Shown here piece after piece: positions 47,065-58,420 of a stretch of 64,000 bases of DNA (within the stretch, counting starts at the first letter, position 1; each line of letters begins with the position of its first letter). The position numbers and the translations under genes were made by a program. The notes beneath the pieces were generated by a model that had not been told where the DNA came from, did no database searches, and worked only from the letters and a program-made list of their open reading frames with translations. This DNA comes from Zhengitettix transpicula (Eukaryota > Arthropoda > Insecta > Orthoptera > Tetrigidae): NCBI GenBank assembly GCA_037074705.1, contig CM073590.1, positions 178,265,246 through 178,329,245 of the forward strand, written 5' to 3'.

Positions 47065-48164
47065 AATAACCAGCTAAGTAGGACAGGATTTCTGTTCTTA
47101 TTTTTATCAGATTTGTTTACAAACTCAGACTGGGGATCCTTGAGTGGTTTGTTCATATAAAAGATATCATTAAAATGATGGAGAAGGGAAGGACTATAAT
47201 TAGGGCTAATAGTGTGACCGACATCTGGACGACGGAATCCTAATGGCATAAATGACAGAAGGTTGTTGGACGATGCAATTAGATTAAACGGAAATAATTT
47301 AATTTAATTGATTGGCTGGCTCTCGGAGCGGGAGAAAGTTAACAGCTGTTGTTTGTGTGGCGAACGTGGAAATGCAAAAAACTGTGAAAAACAAGGGAAT
47401 ATTCTGGAGCCCGGATATAAATAAGAGGGCAGTTGGACAGTTTAGGCATCTTAGTCATTATCATTTCGTGTGGAGAGGAGACGGACGTGTCAGCGGGGAG
47501 AGATCGTTGGTGCAGGTGCGCAGGGCGGACGCTGGTCCGAGGTGAAGTGCCCGAAACAATGTTATCAACAGTTGGGAGTTTGCATTAAGGAGAGATCATC
47601 GGATGGTAGGCCAAGCTAGGGGGCCGAGAGTAATCAGCTGGACATCAGTCGTCAACAGTCGGTAAGAGTTTCATCGTGGAGGTCTGTCTGCCAGCAGAGT
47701 TGTTTGAATTCGTCGTGAGGGTAACGTCATCAAGAAGAGGTGACTGTGAAAGCAGAGTGTGAGCGCAGCCTGGTGCCTTTTAAGCCTGTATGAAGAGTGT
47801 GTGTGTGGACCAGAGAGCTTGTAAGTTTATTTTTCTTAATTCATAATTGTAAATTGTTAAAAAAGGGTAAAAAGTCAGATTTCGTTTCATTTGTTTCACT
47901 CGTTTCAATCATTTCATTTCGTTTCATTTCGTTTTTCATTTATTGTAACTGTATTTGTATAATTGTAACATTTTTGTTCCGTTTTCTTATCAACCCAGTA
48001 AAGACCCTGAGGGTACCGAGTCCAATTATTTAAAATGTATTCTAGGTAAATAAAATTGTTCTGTTCTTATAAAATTTCATCAGATTTGTGTAATTGTAAA
48101 TTGTGGCTTAATAAATTATAATTGTTTGTTTAAATTGGTAGTTTTATTGTATTTAGCCATTACA
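47062..48164 (+). repeat. Solo LTR-like element (copy 2)
   Basis: A 1,103-bp copy of the unit at 28844-29918, starting TGTAATAACCAGCTAAG and ending TTTAGCCATTACA. Against copy 1 it carries an insertion of about 60 bp near 47575-47635 and a deletion near 47190. TATA box, splice-donor-like CTTGTAAGT, CCCAGTAAAGACCCTGAGGG and AATAAA signals are all retained. The flanks are (TA)n on the left and ATATATGAATATAT on the right. No retroviral-type coding region adjoins it. Confidence 0.7.
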
Positions 48165-48282
48165 ATATATATGAATATATTATTCAGATTACGTTTCCTG
48201 AAATTGTTGTTTGATATAAGTGAAATATATTTAAATGCATTCGGGATACACTAGCATTTGTCAAGATATTTAATAGTTTCAG

Positions 48283-48420
48283 ACCTGGTGTAGGGGAAGC
48301 GTGACTGCGTCAGATCACAGAGGTCCCCGGTTCGGACCCTGGCGAGGGCATGGATGGATCTGTTTCCATATTGAGAAACTTCCACCAATTCGTTCCCACA
48401 CAAAGTTAAAATGCAACTGA
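48283..48420 (+). repeat. tRNA-derived SINE, diverged
   Basis: ACCTGGTGTAGGGGAAGCGTG (A-box region) and CCCCGGTTCGGACCCTGG (B-box region), followed by GAGGGCATGGATGGATC and GTTTCCA. It is a relative of the SINE at 18935. Confidence 0.6.
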
Positions 48421-50389
48421 GAATGAAGTCGCTAATGGCCTTAGCTGTTGATGCGACTAAATATTTTTTTAAAAAAATAGTTGGGTTGTTTCCTCTTTGT
48501 ACGACAGCTTGATAATCTAAAAGTTGAAAAATAAAATGTGTATGAAAAGGAGTATCTGATCCTTACGATGCCTTTCAATACGAGCGTATTCAGGGTCGAA
48601 TTGCAATTAACCACGATCCTGAAAATTTTGAGTGGTAATTAATAATAATAAGATTTATTTGTACGACAATTGTCGTTTCTAAAATGATGTCTTTCTCATT
48701 AGTGTAATTTCAAATTAAGAAGGATACTCACAGCGACTGTTGCATAATTCGGTGAATAGCCTCAGCCACACAGGTAAAAGGATAGAAATTATAATGGACA
48801 GGAGTTAAGACAGAAATAGTCCAAAAACATTGCCGTCTTCAGTAAAGGCAGAATAATAATTACCTGCTTCTCTACCTTTCCCCCCTTCTGAACAGAAAAT
48901 ATTTTAATCCTTGCTATTCCTGGCGACAAGACCAGGCTCAGTCTCCCAAGGATAATAAGGAAAAGTCCAGATAGGTCCCGTTACATAAACACATAACTGC
49001 TTGCCCTTTAGGCTATTTTAAACGTCTTCATTCCCGCTCTGACACTAATGCTCAATCTTTGATTAATTTTACACTATTATACAATTATTTTTATTATTCT
49101 GTTAAAATATGAATTTAATTCATTTTATGTCTCCGGTAGCGTACTTTTAAAACACATATCATGGCCCCCATGTCAATTTTTCTCAGACAATGGGGTAACA
49201 GAATAAGTTTTGGAATTATTTTATGGTGTTCTTTTTTTTAGCGATTATTAGTTCAACAACACGGCCTTATTTTTGTTCTACGAACTAAAAATGTTGGTGC
49301 TCCTTCAGTCTTCTCGCTGTGATGTGTATAATTTTACTGATAAACATGTAAATGGTTTACTTCGAATATTGAGGCGTCTAAAAACTCAATTAAAATGATA
49401 TTGTATATATTTTATGACTTATTAAGCAGTTTTGCCGAAACTTTAGATCACAATTCCAGACCGAGGTTCGTGGGGAGGACATAAGACGCAATTTAGTATT
49501 GAAAGGAGCATATCCGAAGCGTCTGAGGTCTTAGAAAGCCATCATCTATCGTATTCGAAACGCTTTCGTCGGCTCTCGGGTTATGCCACATTATTTGACT
49601 GCAGTCTTCTTACATCAAGGTATTTACATTTATTACGTTCCTTGTAAAGATGATATGGATTCTTGTGTTTACATTATATGGACTTTGTGACCAAAACAAT
49701 TAATTAATATATTTAATATAATTCAATTGGTCCTAGTTCGGATTTGAGGTCTTTATACTATGATATTATTGTGAAAAGTAACAAACGTTGAAGTTGATTG
49801 TGGAAAACTTTTACATAAAGGTAAACTAATTTTATTAGGGCGCGATTGTCGTCTGTTTGGTGTGTTTAGTGGAACTGGCGTCCTTGCGCAAAATGGGGGT
49901 CCGTTTGGATTGGCCCTTCCACGGCTTCCTGCAGTCGAGCTCAAGTTCACGATCGATGGCGATATCGATTTGTGAGCCACGCTGACGCCCGGTCGCATAA
50001 TCGTGTTATGCGGTAGTCGAGGGCGTCGTTCCGCGGACAGAGCGACGCCACAACAAGCTCAAAGTAAAGATTCAAACCGGGAATCGGCGATAACAAACAC
50101 GACGTTCCAATAACAAGCTCGGTTATTTTCCTCTATAAGCTTTAGACTCCTGGATCATAACACCATTATCATGACTAGTACAATACTTTGTCCAACGGTT
50201 ACCATAGTTCTTATTATCGTGAACTTTAAAAAATATTTAAAGAATTTATTTTTCTACTTTAAGGTAATCTTGAGTGCCGTATTTCATTATTATTTGCTAA
50301 GTGAATCTCAGTCTTTCATACGAGAATGAAAACTTTGCACACGGATCGAGCGTTACCTTTCTCTACGTTGTAAACTATTAATTAATATT
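48421..50389. other. Non-coding stretch with a CG-richer patch
   Basis: Mostly AT-rich. Between about 49830 and 50060 CpG density rises (GGGCGCGATTGTCGTC, GAGGGCGTCGTTCCGCGGAC), possibly a small regulatory island. An 81-codon minus frame there has no recognised domain. Confidence 0.3.
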
Positions 50390-50560
50390 AATGAATAAGA
50401 AAGTTAGCCAACTCAAAAGCTTTTGAGTGTTGTTAACTGACAAGTGCAGTGGTGTCACTTCTTCGCATCTGACGAAAGGGACAAGGATCCCAGAAACGTT
50501 GTGTTGTATTTATATTATTACTTTTTTTTTTGTCAGAATTGGTTAACTTTCGTATTATTT
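50390..50560 (+). repeat. Hammerhead-bearing repeat unit
   Basis: Second copy of the unit at 35121-35290, in the opposite orientation. It ends with TATTTATATTATTAC and a T-run, then GTCAGAATTGG. Confidence 0.75.
50463..50505 (+). ncRNA. Hammerhead ribozyme-like motif
   Basis: GCAT, CTGACGA (50469-50475), stem II GGGA/TCCC (50478-50481 with 50488-50491), GAAAC (50493-50497), then GTTGTGT. GCAT and GTGT pair with two G-U wobbles. CTGACGA fits the CUGANGA consensus. Confidence 0.6.
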
Positions 50561-51417
50561 ATTTTCAGTCACACGTAATTTTTTATTTTAATTAATATTA
50601 ATTACATTAATATAAGGTTTGGGTCTATTTTCCATTTAACGCGTCAATTACAACCAATTTTATTTAATAATTATTTTTATATATAAAATTATCTTCTCGA
50701 CTACTCTTGCAAAGAATTTGTTTGCCTACTAATAACATGCCCCGCTATTAGAAAATAATTTACTTTTCTTTCATCGGAGCATGTTATTAATAAGGAAACT
50801 TACAGGCTTAATTTGAAATTTCAATAGTGAATGCCAACTTAAAGGTTTTAGAGCGTCAAAGGGAAACCGTTTAGCAGTTTATCTGGAAAGCGAATAAAAA
50901 ACCCGTGTAATGTCCCAACCTCCGACTGTCTACGAAAATCGGAACTTGCACAGACCCTGGAGAAAATATATTTCTAAATTACAAGATTATGAGGAAAAAT
51001 ATAAGTCATTTAATTTTATTCGTCGAGTTAAAAAATAATTCCGGTTTGTATTCGCAGTATATGGTCGATTAATCGTTAAAGCTGAGGCAAGGTCCAAACT
51101 ACAGTCCATATAAATTACCCACGACAATTTAGTATTATTTGATAAATTGTTAAATTAAGTTACTTGCTAAACAGTTGCGTGAAATACTTTAGCTTTTACA
51201 ATTTCGGTAGCGAACTATAACAAATGCGAAACACACCATACTTACTCGTAGAAAAATTGTGAATTTAATAATGAGTTTGAAAATGAACTCAACGAAGGCT
51301 CTTATATTATGAAATTATAAATATCTTTAAAGAAATATGAAGGTTATGGACGGCTTTCGAATAGAAAAATACACTTGATGTTATTACGAGAAATCGATTG
51401 GTTGCTTCATTCCGCAG
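50561..51417. other. AT-rich non-coding stretch
   Basis: Nothing recognised. Confidence 0.3.
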
Positions 51418-51692
51418 GGCGCTCGTCGGTAATTCGCTTCCCTGTAATCAGATCTGATTCCGTCAATCAGATACACTCAACTCTGGTACAAGTGTATAAT
51501 AAAATTCTACAATTACAACGATTCGAATTCCAGAAAGTCCAATTCCACATCTACGCAAATGGTACCTATGAAATGCGGATCAATGAAACGCTGGCAGCAC
51601 TTCGGAATGTTGAGGTTCACGCTGGGACAACAATATTCAGATTAAAGTAATAATATTTATTCTAAATTAGCCCCGAAAGGAGGTTTAATAAA
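51418..51692 (+). CDS. Candidate 3'-terminal exon
   Basis: An acceptor-like GCTTCATTCCGCAG ends at 51417. The open frame through it (an ORF from 51375 if unspliced) continues with HSTLVQVYNKILQLQRFEFQ, KVQFHIYANGTYEMRINETL and a last segment ending TIFRLK, then a TAA at 51648-51650. AATAAA lies at 51687-51692 followed by GGTTTTTG, as expected for a polyadenylation site. Composition and residue usage look coding, with one N-glycosylation-type NGT and one NET. No family is recognised. It could be the last exon of a host gene or an unrecognised transposon fragment. Confidence 0.35.
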
Positions 51693-52144
51693 ATTGCAGG
51701 TTTTTGAGTAATCAACTATATTCATATAACTGCTTTGGCTAAGACCAGTGGTTACTTTCGACATAAACTTCAACAATTAGAAATATTCAGCTTATAACAA
51801 AGAATAAAATTTTTTAATCTTTTCTGTCCGGGGATAAATTTATTATTTGTCTTAAAACTATCAACACTTAGAGAGCAAGACACAAACAGTGATATATGTA
51901 ATAAAAATAAAAGATCGACGAAGACTGTTCTACAATTAAACTCATGACAGATAAGTACAGGATGACCATTGCACAAGCAGGGAAGAAGGTTAAGAAAAAT
52001 CTGGCACAAAATCAGTGAAATGCAAAGAATATTGCTGAAAATCATATAACACAGAAAAAGGGGCAGTAGAAAGTCATTGAAAATTTGTTGAAATACCTGA
52101 TCTGATAATGGGAAAAAATGAAAATTTAATACGTCTGTTTTAAA
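51693..52144. other. Non-coding stretch
   Basis: The hydrophobic 151-codon minus frame at 51770-52225 is read as chance: it runs into the palindrome at 52145 and lacks protein-like composition apart from low-complexity F/L. Confidence 0.35.
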
Positions 52145-52325
52145 ATATAATAAATAGATAAAATAGCCAAAAGACAGACAAAATGAAGTGATTATATAAA
52201 TACCACACAACGTTTCTGGAAACACTATGTGATAAATTAAAGTTTCCAGTAACGTTGTGTGGTATTTATTATCTCATCACTTCATTTTGTCTATTTTTTG
52301 ACAATTTTATCTAATTATTGATATA
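52145..52325. repeat. Long palindrome from the hammerhead repeat family
   Basis: Arms of about 80 bp face each other around an 18-bp loop (about 52223-52241). Both contain CAAAATGAAGTGA, AAATACCACACAACGTT and CTGGAAAC in inverse orientation. The AATACCACACAACGTTTCTG segment is the same one that follows the hammerhead in the 35121 unit. No CTGANGA core remains. Confidence 0.75.
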
Positions 52326-53635
52326 TTGAGCAATTGAAAGAATTTCATTGGAGCATATTTCTTCTTACGTAGAAATAGTGGATGGTGATGAGATTTTTTT
52401 TTAAAAAAAACAGTTTTTTAGTTACTTAACGAAATTTGTGGAATAAAAGGAAAGTTATAATTACTTTCTGTCGGCGCTAGACGCAAGACCTGCTAAATGG
52501 CGATATTGGCAACGTCGCGCCGCCCCCGGCCTGGGGTTGATTATCCTCCCGCACCTTCGTGATGCGATCCTATCGCACGAGTTTTGACCACGCTATTTAA
52601 TTCACCCTTGAAATAATTACTGAGCCACGCTGGTGTCAACGTTTTCCGAAGATAAAAAAAACGTCACTGGAACCCCTCTGTGACTCCCGGATCCATTTTG
52701 ATGCGAGTTTCAAGCTTCATGGAAAAATCAAATATTTAGCATGATTTGGAGTGCAAATAAAACCATAATTCTTTTTGGAAACGAGTGACGATTACCGGTT
52801 TAGACGGTAGTAATTCATCAAACAGTGATCGATATACTTCCAAATGTAGCAGACAATGGTATTGATAATTTGAGCATGCTGTGAAGAATCTGATACAACA
52901 TCTGTACCTGATCAATTTTCCCAAGACAATTAATTACACTACTTTTCATTATCTGAGGTTAAACGAATGCAGTGATATGTCTATAATCAGAACGGCAGGA
53001 AGTTGAAACCAATGTAAGAAATAATAAAAGCATTTCAGGTTCTGTTTGAAACAAAAATTATCAACAGTTTTCACGGATTTACCGATGGCTGTATAAAACT
53101 GACTGAGTGACATTTCAACGAAGAGCCGAAACGTTTAATTTTCAATATAGGTTCCTTTTTACAGTGTAATCAACTATTGTAATAATAGTTTCAAATATTC
53201 ATCTCCAGAATGGAGGAATGGGGGTTGAAATGATCAACGGACTTAAGGTAAAACATAGTAAATTTTACGCTCATTGATGAACAAAAATAATCCTCGGAAT
53301 ATAGTGTGCAAAGCCGAAATGAGTTGGCTGAAAATCCATCTAGTTCAATAAAAATCACAGTAGCTTTCTAAGCGGCGCACATTCCTTTTCCGGAATGGCA
53401 GTAACGTCACGGCGTACCATGTTACTGTGTAATATTGTAGGTATTATAAACGCACTAGGAAATGGCAAACACATAATGCAGTTATTAAATTTAATGTATT
53501 ATCTGTCTTGTTACATTGGGCAAACCAAACGTGCCTTATAATCCACGAAAGAACAAATTGCCCATCGTAAACTTTATGTCGGATATTGCAAGCTTTTTAA
53601 TGATTATTATCTACTACAGAAGTAATATTTAATGT
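52326..53635. other. Non-coding stretch with a weak hammerhead relative
   Basis: A GC-richer patch lies at 52465-52700. At about 53113-53140 CGAAGAGCCGAAACGTTT has core-like CGAAGA and GAAACGTT but almost no stem II; it may be a deleted copy of the motif family. Confidence 0.3.
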
Positions 53636-54057
53636 ACCACAAGGCTGTGAGAGCTGTTCTCTCTCAGGCAGAACAATTCTGGAGAGACGGAGAGGGCTAC
53701 CTATCAGGATGCCTTTTCCTCTCTCCGTTTTTGAACTAAGGCACCTCGGTCTATTTTGAGAGAGGTGTATGACCTTGTATATACGGTAAGAGTTATTGAC
53801 TGCTCCCATTGGAATAGTTGGCCACCTGCCTCCTAAACTGGTCGAGGTACGGATTGAACCCCTCTCCCGCCATCGAAAGGGCGTGGGACAAGTACCCAAT
53901 GCCCGCAGGTTTTCTAGGGTTTGTCCTGCATAACTTTAAGACGAAAGTTGGGTAGGATCCTTAAACCATAGCCCTTCCCCCTTATAAATCCCTTTCTATG
54001 CTATTAAAGGGGAGTTTCCATCACGTGGATTACTCCCGTGTAGCCTGTTACTCAAAA
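53636..54057 (+). repeat. Repeat S copy H, several internal deletions
   Basis: Starts GTGAGAGCTGTTCTCTCTCA, has GGATGCCTTTTCCTCTC, TATACGGTAAGAGTTATT, CAGGTTTTCTAGGGTTTGTC, GGTAGGATCCTTAAACCATA and ends CTGTTACTCAAAAAAA. Confidence 0.8.
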
Positions 54058-54438
54058 AAAGGCAATATTTTATTATTTGTTCTATATTTTTTCGTTGTTA
54101 CTTGAGAATTTACGTTATGGATTATTTTCGATGTTTTAACATTGAAAAAGGGTTACACATAAAACCGTAATTGTTGAATGTTTTTATTAAAATTTTTAAT
54201 GTGGTAGTGATCACACTTTAATGTCGCTCATTAAATGATGTGTATATATTTTAAATTTCATTTTCACCAAGTTCTCTTTCCTACCGAAGTTTTGGTGTAT
54301 TCACTATTGGGAAAACAGAGTATGCTGTAAAAAGTATTCCCTTTGTCGGCAACAACACAAGTGATGATTCGTTCCTGTCAAGGCTCAATTCTCGAAAACA
54401 GTCATGAACGACAAGTTAAGGGTTTTTTTTTTTTGCAG
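54058..54438. other. Non-coding stretch before candidate exon
   Basis: AT-rich; ends in the long pyrimidine run that serves as candidate acceptor for 54439. Confidence 0.3.
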
Positions 54439-54522
54439 GAAGCCGCAGAAGTAAGGAAGCAGACGTACCTGTACCTGGGTGGCCTTGGCTTTGGCGCCTC
54501 TGACAGCCGCTATGGATCGCCG
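54439..54522 (+). other. Candidate internal exon, 28 codons
   Basis: An 84-nt GC-richer segment lies between a textbook acceptor (12-T run then GCAG, ending 54438) and a donor (CG|GTGAGT from 54523). It is a multiple of three, and phase 0 on both sides gives an open frame: EAAEVRKQTYLYLGGLGFGA then SDSRYGSP. Exit phase of the candidate exon at 46172-46251 is compatible with this entry phase. The reading continues open beyond the donor, so the ORF alone does not prove splicing. No family is recognised. Confidence 0.4.
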
Positions 54523-55315
54523 GTGAGTAATGCTTCTCAGAAACGCCCAGTCCACCTCGGAGGGACAGGAACCCCTGCTTCCCAAGACTCACGCTTTAAC
54601 GTGCAGCAGCGAAAAATACAAAAACATCTACAACCATTTGACGAAATATTGGAACTACCGTGAAGTTGTGAACGGTACCGCAACCGACAGCAATATTTAA
54701 GGAAGTTATTTTTCGCCGTACCAAAAGGAGGTAATCAAGAAAAGGATTCGTCTGTAATGACAATCCAGTCAGTTTTATAAAGCTTTAAATTTTAATGAAA
54801 GAGATTCGGGTTATGGGATTCGCTCCCTATCAGGTTTTTCAGAAGTTAAACGTCACGTCCCAGGCAGATCCCGCAGATGATCAAGGTGGTCGTTTGTGAA
54901 CCTCACCTTGACCTCGTGGTCATGCTGATGGCGCCAGTGATTCAATCGAAGTCCAGGGAGAATGATTATATGTTTATAGCAATGAAACGTCTTAAGTACG
55001 GGGAAATTTAAATTTACGAGAATAAAATGGCTACGAACAAAGATCCCAGGAATCCTGAATATGATTCGCCATAACGTGCTAGGTTTAAAAGTATTGGCTG
55101 TTTGGAAATGAGATGTATGTGTTACGCAGTTCGTGCGTAATTAACCCTGATTGCTAAACAAAATAATACAATTTGAATAGGCTGTATTAGGGACATAGCC
55201 ACAGTGGGGCACATGAAATGTCTTGCTCGTAACCTGAAGGTGTAGAAATGTCGTCACCAAACACATAACTTACATTTAAGAATTGAACATCCGCACGAAC
55301 TTTGTTTTTAAGAAA
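54523..55315. other. Non-coding stretch
   Basis: Nothing recognised. Confidence 0.3.
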
Positions 55316-55485
55316 CAGGTTACATAAGGGTAATCTGAATTATAGCAATTTTCCTTTAATAGCATGGATCGGAATAAAAGTGGCGGTTGAGGAAGGGAGA
55401 ACAAGCGGGCCGAGTTTCATTTCATCGCCTATACATGATGCAGAGGAAATCAAAGAAACTTGCATCAGGTAGGTCGGGCGTGAAT
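55316..55485 (-). repeat. Repeat S copy I, diverged fragment
   Basis: Plus strand shows AACAGGTTACATAAGGGTAA, TTTCCTTTAATAGCATGGAT, ATGATGCAGAGGAAATCAAA and CATCAGGTAGGTCGGGC, in the order of an inverted copy of the family's 3' half. Confidence 0.65.
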
Positions 55486-56597
55486 GATTAATTAGTAATG
55501 TGTGTTTCTACTTACACGTTACACCTCTAACAGCCATTGATGCTCGACCAATGACGAAGGCGCGGTCTGGTTGGTCAACTCCTTACTTCCTTCATATGCG
55601 CTTCCATCAAGCGACCCGTCCCACTACTGATCGATTTTATAATTTTAAAATCAAAATACTCGTAATGGAACATCTACGCATTTCTCCAAAAAGGAATATA
55701 TTTGAAAAATCAAATAATGGTAATGGAACATTTGCAGGAAATATTAATTTGTCAATACATTAATAATTCAACGGGACAGCTATTCTGGAAAATAGAGAGA
55801 ATGTAGAAATCAGTGCAGTCTAACGAAGATTTAAGAGTTTCTTCTCTTTCCTGAACAAAATTATTTGGGTATACTTCACAGTAGATGAAGCGTCGATCAT
55901 ATGCGTGGTTTCTATATTTTTACTTTTAAGGGTACGTACGTTACCCTTTAAAAATGTAATTTATTCTTCATTTTTCAAGAGGACAAACCCAATGAGGTCC
56001 AAAATTGAAATTGAATTTAGGGAAAGTTTCTAAAATTATATATGTGGAATTGAAGGAATGTGAAACATGAACAGTTGGAACAGCTGAAAGGCATAGACTC
56101 GAAGATTTTGGAATGTGTTGCTACAGAAAATGAGCTGATAAACTTTATAAATGAGAAAGTTTTATGACACACAGGTAAGGAAAAGGGCCTTTGCTTGCAA
56201 GAGGACGAAACAAGTTGGTAAGGCACATATTGACACCACTGAATTTGGTCAACTTAGTGATGAAAGAATAATAGTGAAGGTAGCTAAACGCTATGTAGAT
56301 AAAGTGTGTCTGCCTGTAGGATCTGAAAAGGATCGATAGTGGTAGAGCAAGATGGAGATCCGTATCAAACCTGTCAATAGGGTGATGTAAAAATAAATGT
56401 AGAACGCAAAAATGTGCAACGGAATACTCATTATTGGTATTAATCGCGCTTATATGCACATAAAACAGATAACCTACGATTTACTTTATAGATTTCAGGA
56501 AAATTCACAAATTATTTTACATGGAATTGCTAGAAATTGACTCATTTTCTTTGATTCAGACTTTCCAATTCTCTGCCAAAAAGTAATTTTCAAACAT
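55486..56597. other. Non-coding stretch
   Basis: No recognised family. The plus frame at 56151-56339 (KRAFACKRTKQVGKAHIDTT near its start) has a charged protein-like composition and a donor-like ACAGGTAAGG at 56172, but I cannot assign it. Confidence 0.25.
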
Positions 56598-57057
56598 ATT
56601 AACTAGCTGACTTTTGCGTCAAATAAATATTTTTCGGGGTCAATTAAATTCATAATATTTCTCCAGATGTTCTCTGTGTATAATTTGAACCACTATCGGC
56701 ATGGTAGGGGAGCACCCTTAGGGGGTGGGAGTGGAGGGGCGAATACGATTGAGATTGCAGTTAAATCAAGGGATATGGAGGTCACGGAGTTTAATTATGA
56801 AATTCAACTTGCCGTTTAACTCCCCCAAACGGAGGTGGAAATTTTCAAACACGTTAAACAGTTGATATTTGCGCGGAATAAATATTTGCCCGGATCAACG
56901 ACATTCTACCGATTTTGTTTGTGCAAGGGGAGGGATTTTGTTTAGGGATACGGGTCGATGTGCGTTCCATAAAAATTACTCAAAAGCACCCGATTTTGGA
57001 GTCAAATCTGGGGTTATGGATGTATGACAACTCGGGCAACGCCGGGCACACAGTTAG
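56598..57057 (+). mobile_element. Helitron 3' portion
   Basis: The right end reads CTCGGGCAACGCCGGGCAC, which can form a CGG/CCG hairpin, followed by ACAGTTAG and T; the usual CTAG is TTAG here. Two internal near-repeats (GCGTCAAATAAATATTTTTC at about 56618 and GCGCGGAATAAATATTTGCC at about 56871) suggest a duplication. The true 5' end is not identified. Confidence 0.5.
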
Positions 57058-58039
57058 TCTATATATAAAAACAATGCTATATGTACATAGCTTGGAATGG
57101 AATGAATTTAGTAAATGTTTACGTTTCGTGCCGTAGGGGATCGAAATCAAATATCATCTGCATTTATGTGCCTGTCACGTTGACTTCGCTTTTCACAAGA
57201 AACATTTCGATTAGACCTTTTTTCGTTGTTCTTCAGAGACTTTAGGCTCTTAACGAGATAGTCATCCGCCATCTTGCGCAAAGTATTTAAAAAATGATTA
57301 ACTACTGCAAATGGGTTTTGTTTCCTTAACAGAAAACACTGATGTACGGTTGTTTCTTGCAGCGGTAAATATTATCTTAAATTTTCATCCTGCAATTGAA
57401 AAAGTTAAAACATAATTAACTTTTTAAGGGGAATATAAACAATATATTTGTTGTGAAGAGTAGACTAGAAGATAACATTCAGTAGTTTCATAGAAAGACA
57501 CAAGAAGGACGAAAACTATTAAATCAAAAACTTGAAGCTGGGACAATATGTTCGAACCTCAGATATTAATACTCGTTTTGTTCCGAAAGTGTTCGTGACC
57601 TGTCACCCATTCTAGTAGTAGTTTTAAACGAGCAGAGCCAGTGTGTAACTGTCGTAGCAATGTTGTGCAGATAATCCGTCGCCGCCACTTCTCTTGCGAA
57701 TGTTTCATTCATGCCTTCCATGGAACAATGAAGGCTTCCTGCAAACTCGCGCCACGCTGCATTCTTTCTAACCAAGCCAAACAAAAGCATGCCCCTGATT
57801 AAAACATCGAAAGGGATAACCGTGGTCGGGCCGGAAAGGAAACACTGAAGTAGTTTCAGACCTGTCACATTCATACCACGGTGCTACGGAAAATGGTCGG
57901 CCTGAGAATGAAAAATAAAAATAAATGACAAATATTTTTTCTAATGTAGTCGCCTTTTCAGGTTATTTTCTACCTTCAGTATAAGACGATTTCTCAAACT
58001 CCGGAAATTAGACGTTCGACTAGGCTATGGATCCTTGAT
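57058..58039. other. Non-coding stretch
   Basis: Begins TCTATATATAAAAACAATGC, which could be the 5' end of a second Helitron placed head to tail with the first. A 102-codon minus frame (57566-57874) has no recognised domain. Confidence 0.3.
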
Positions 58040-58420
58040 TCGAAGATAATCTTCGTATAGTACGATTCGAGAACAGGAAATAATCTCGTGGCGCTACTTC
58101 ACGGGAAATATGTGAAACTTGAACAGCAATTCGCGAGCTTTGCGTTGTAGTGGCTAAAGAATATGGTCGTTTGGTCTTAACAGCTTCTTTCAACTGTCTG
58201 AATAATGCTAGGTCATATTCAGCGGTCGCTGTTTTTTTTTTCCAGATTTGTCTATGAGAGAACGATCGTCTCAAACATAATGGCCATGACTTTTCCTGCC
58301 TTCGTCGGAGCACGTTCCGCACGTTTTGATTCCAGGCTGTGATAATTAATCCAAGTTTCAACAACAGTAATGAAATAATAAAACGCCTCAAAAACTAGGT
58401 CGAGTTATCCAAACACAGCT
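58040..58420 (-). pseudogene. Mariner transposase catalytic-domain relic
   Basis: On the minus strand, in shifting frames, the DD34D region of a mariner transposase is visible. VVETWINYHSLESKR (about 58365-58320) is the block normally starting T-x-D-E-T-W-I; GKVMAIMFET (about 58300-58270) is the strand that follows; a decayed KTATAEYDLALFRQLKEAVK (about 58235-58175) comes next, and APRDYFLF (about 58095) is the block with the last catalytic aspartate. Stops and frameshifts are present. No terminal repeats were found, so its borders are unknown. Confidence 0.7.

Noticed and set aside
46902..47249. 115-codon minus frame with repeated YIYI segments
   Set aside because: It is the translation of the (TA)n microsatellite.
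28844..48164. LTR copies 1 and 2 as the two ends of a single 19-kb retroelement
   Set aside because: They are in the same orientation, but the 17 kb between holds LINE, mariner, repeat S and other relics and no gag-pol coding; each has its own TA-rich flanks.
51770..52225. 151-codon hydrophobic minus-strand frame as a membrane protein
   Set aside because: Its composition is dominated by F/L/I from T-rich DNA, and its start lies within the 52145 palindrome.
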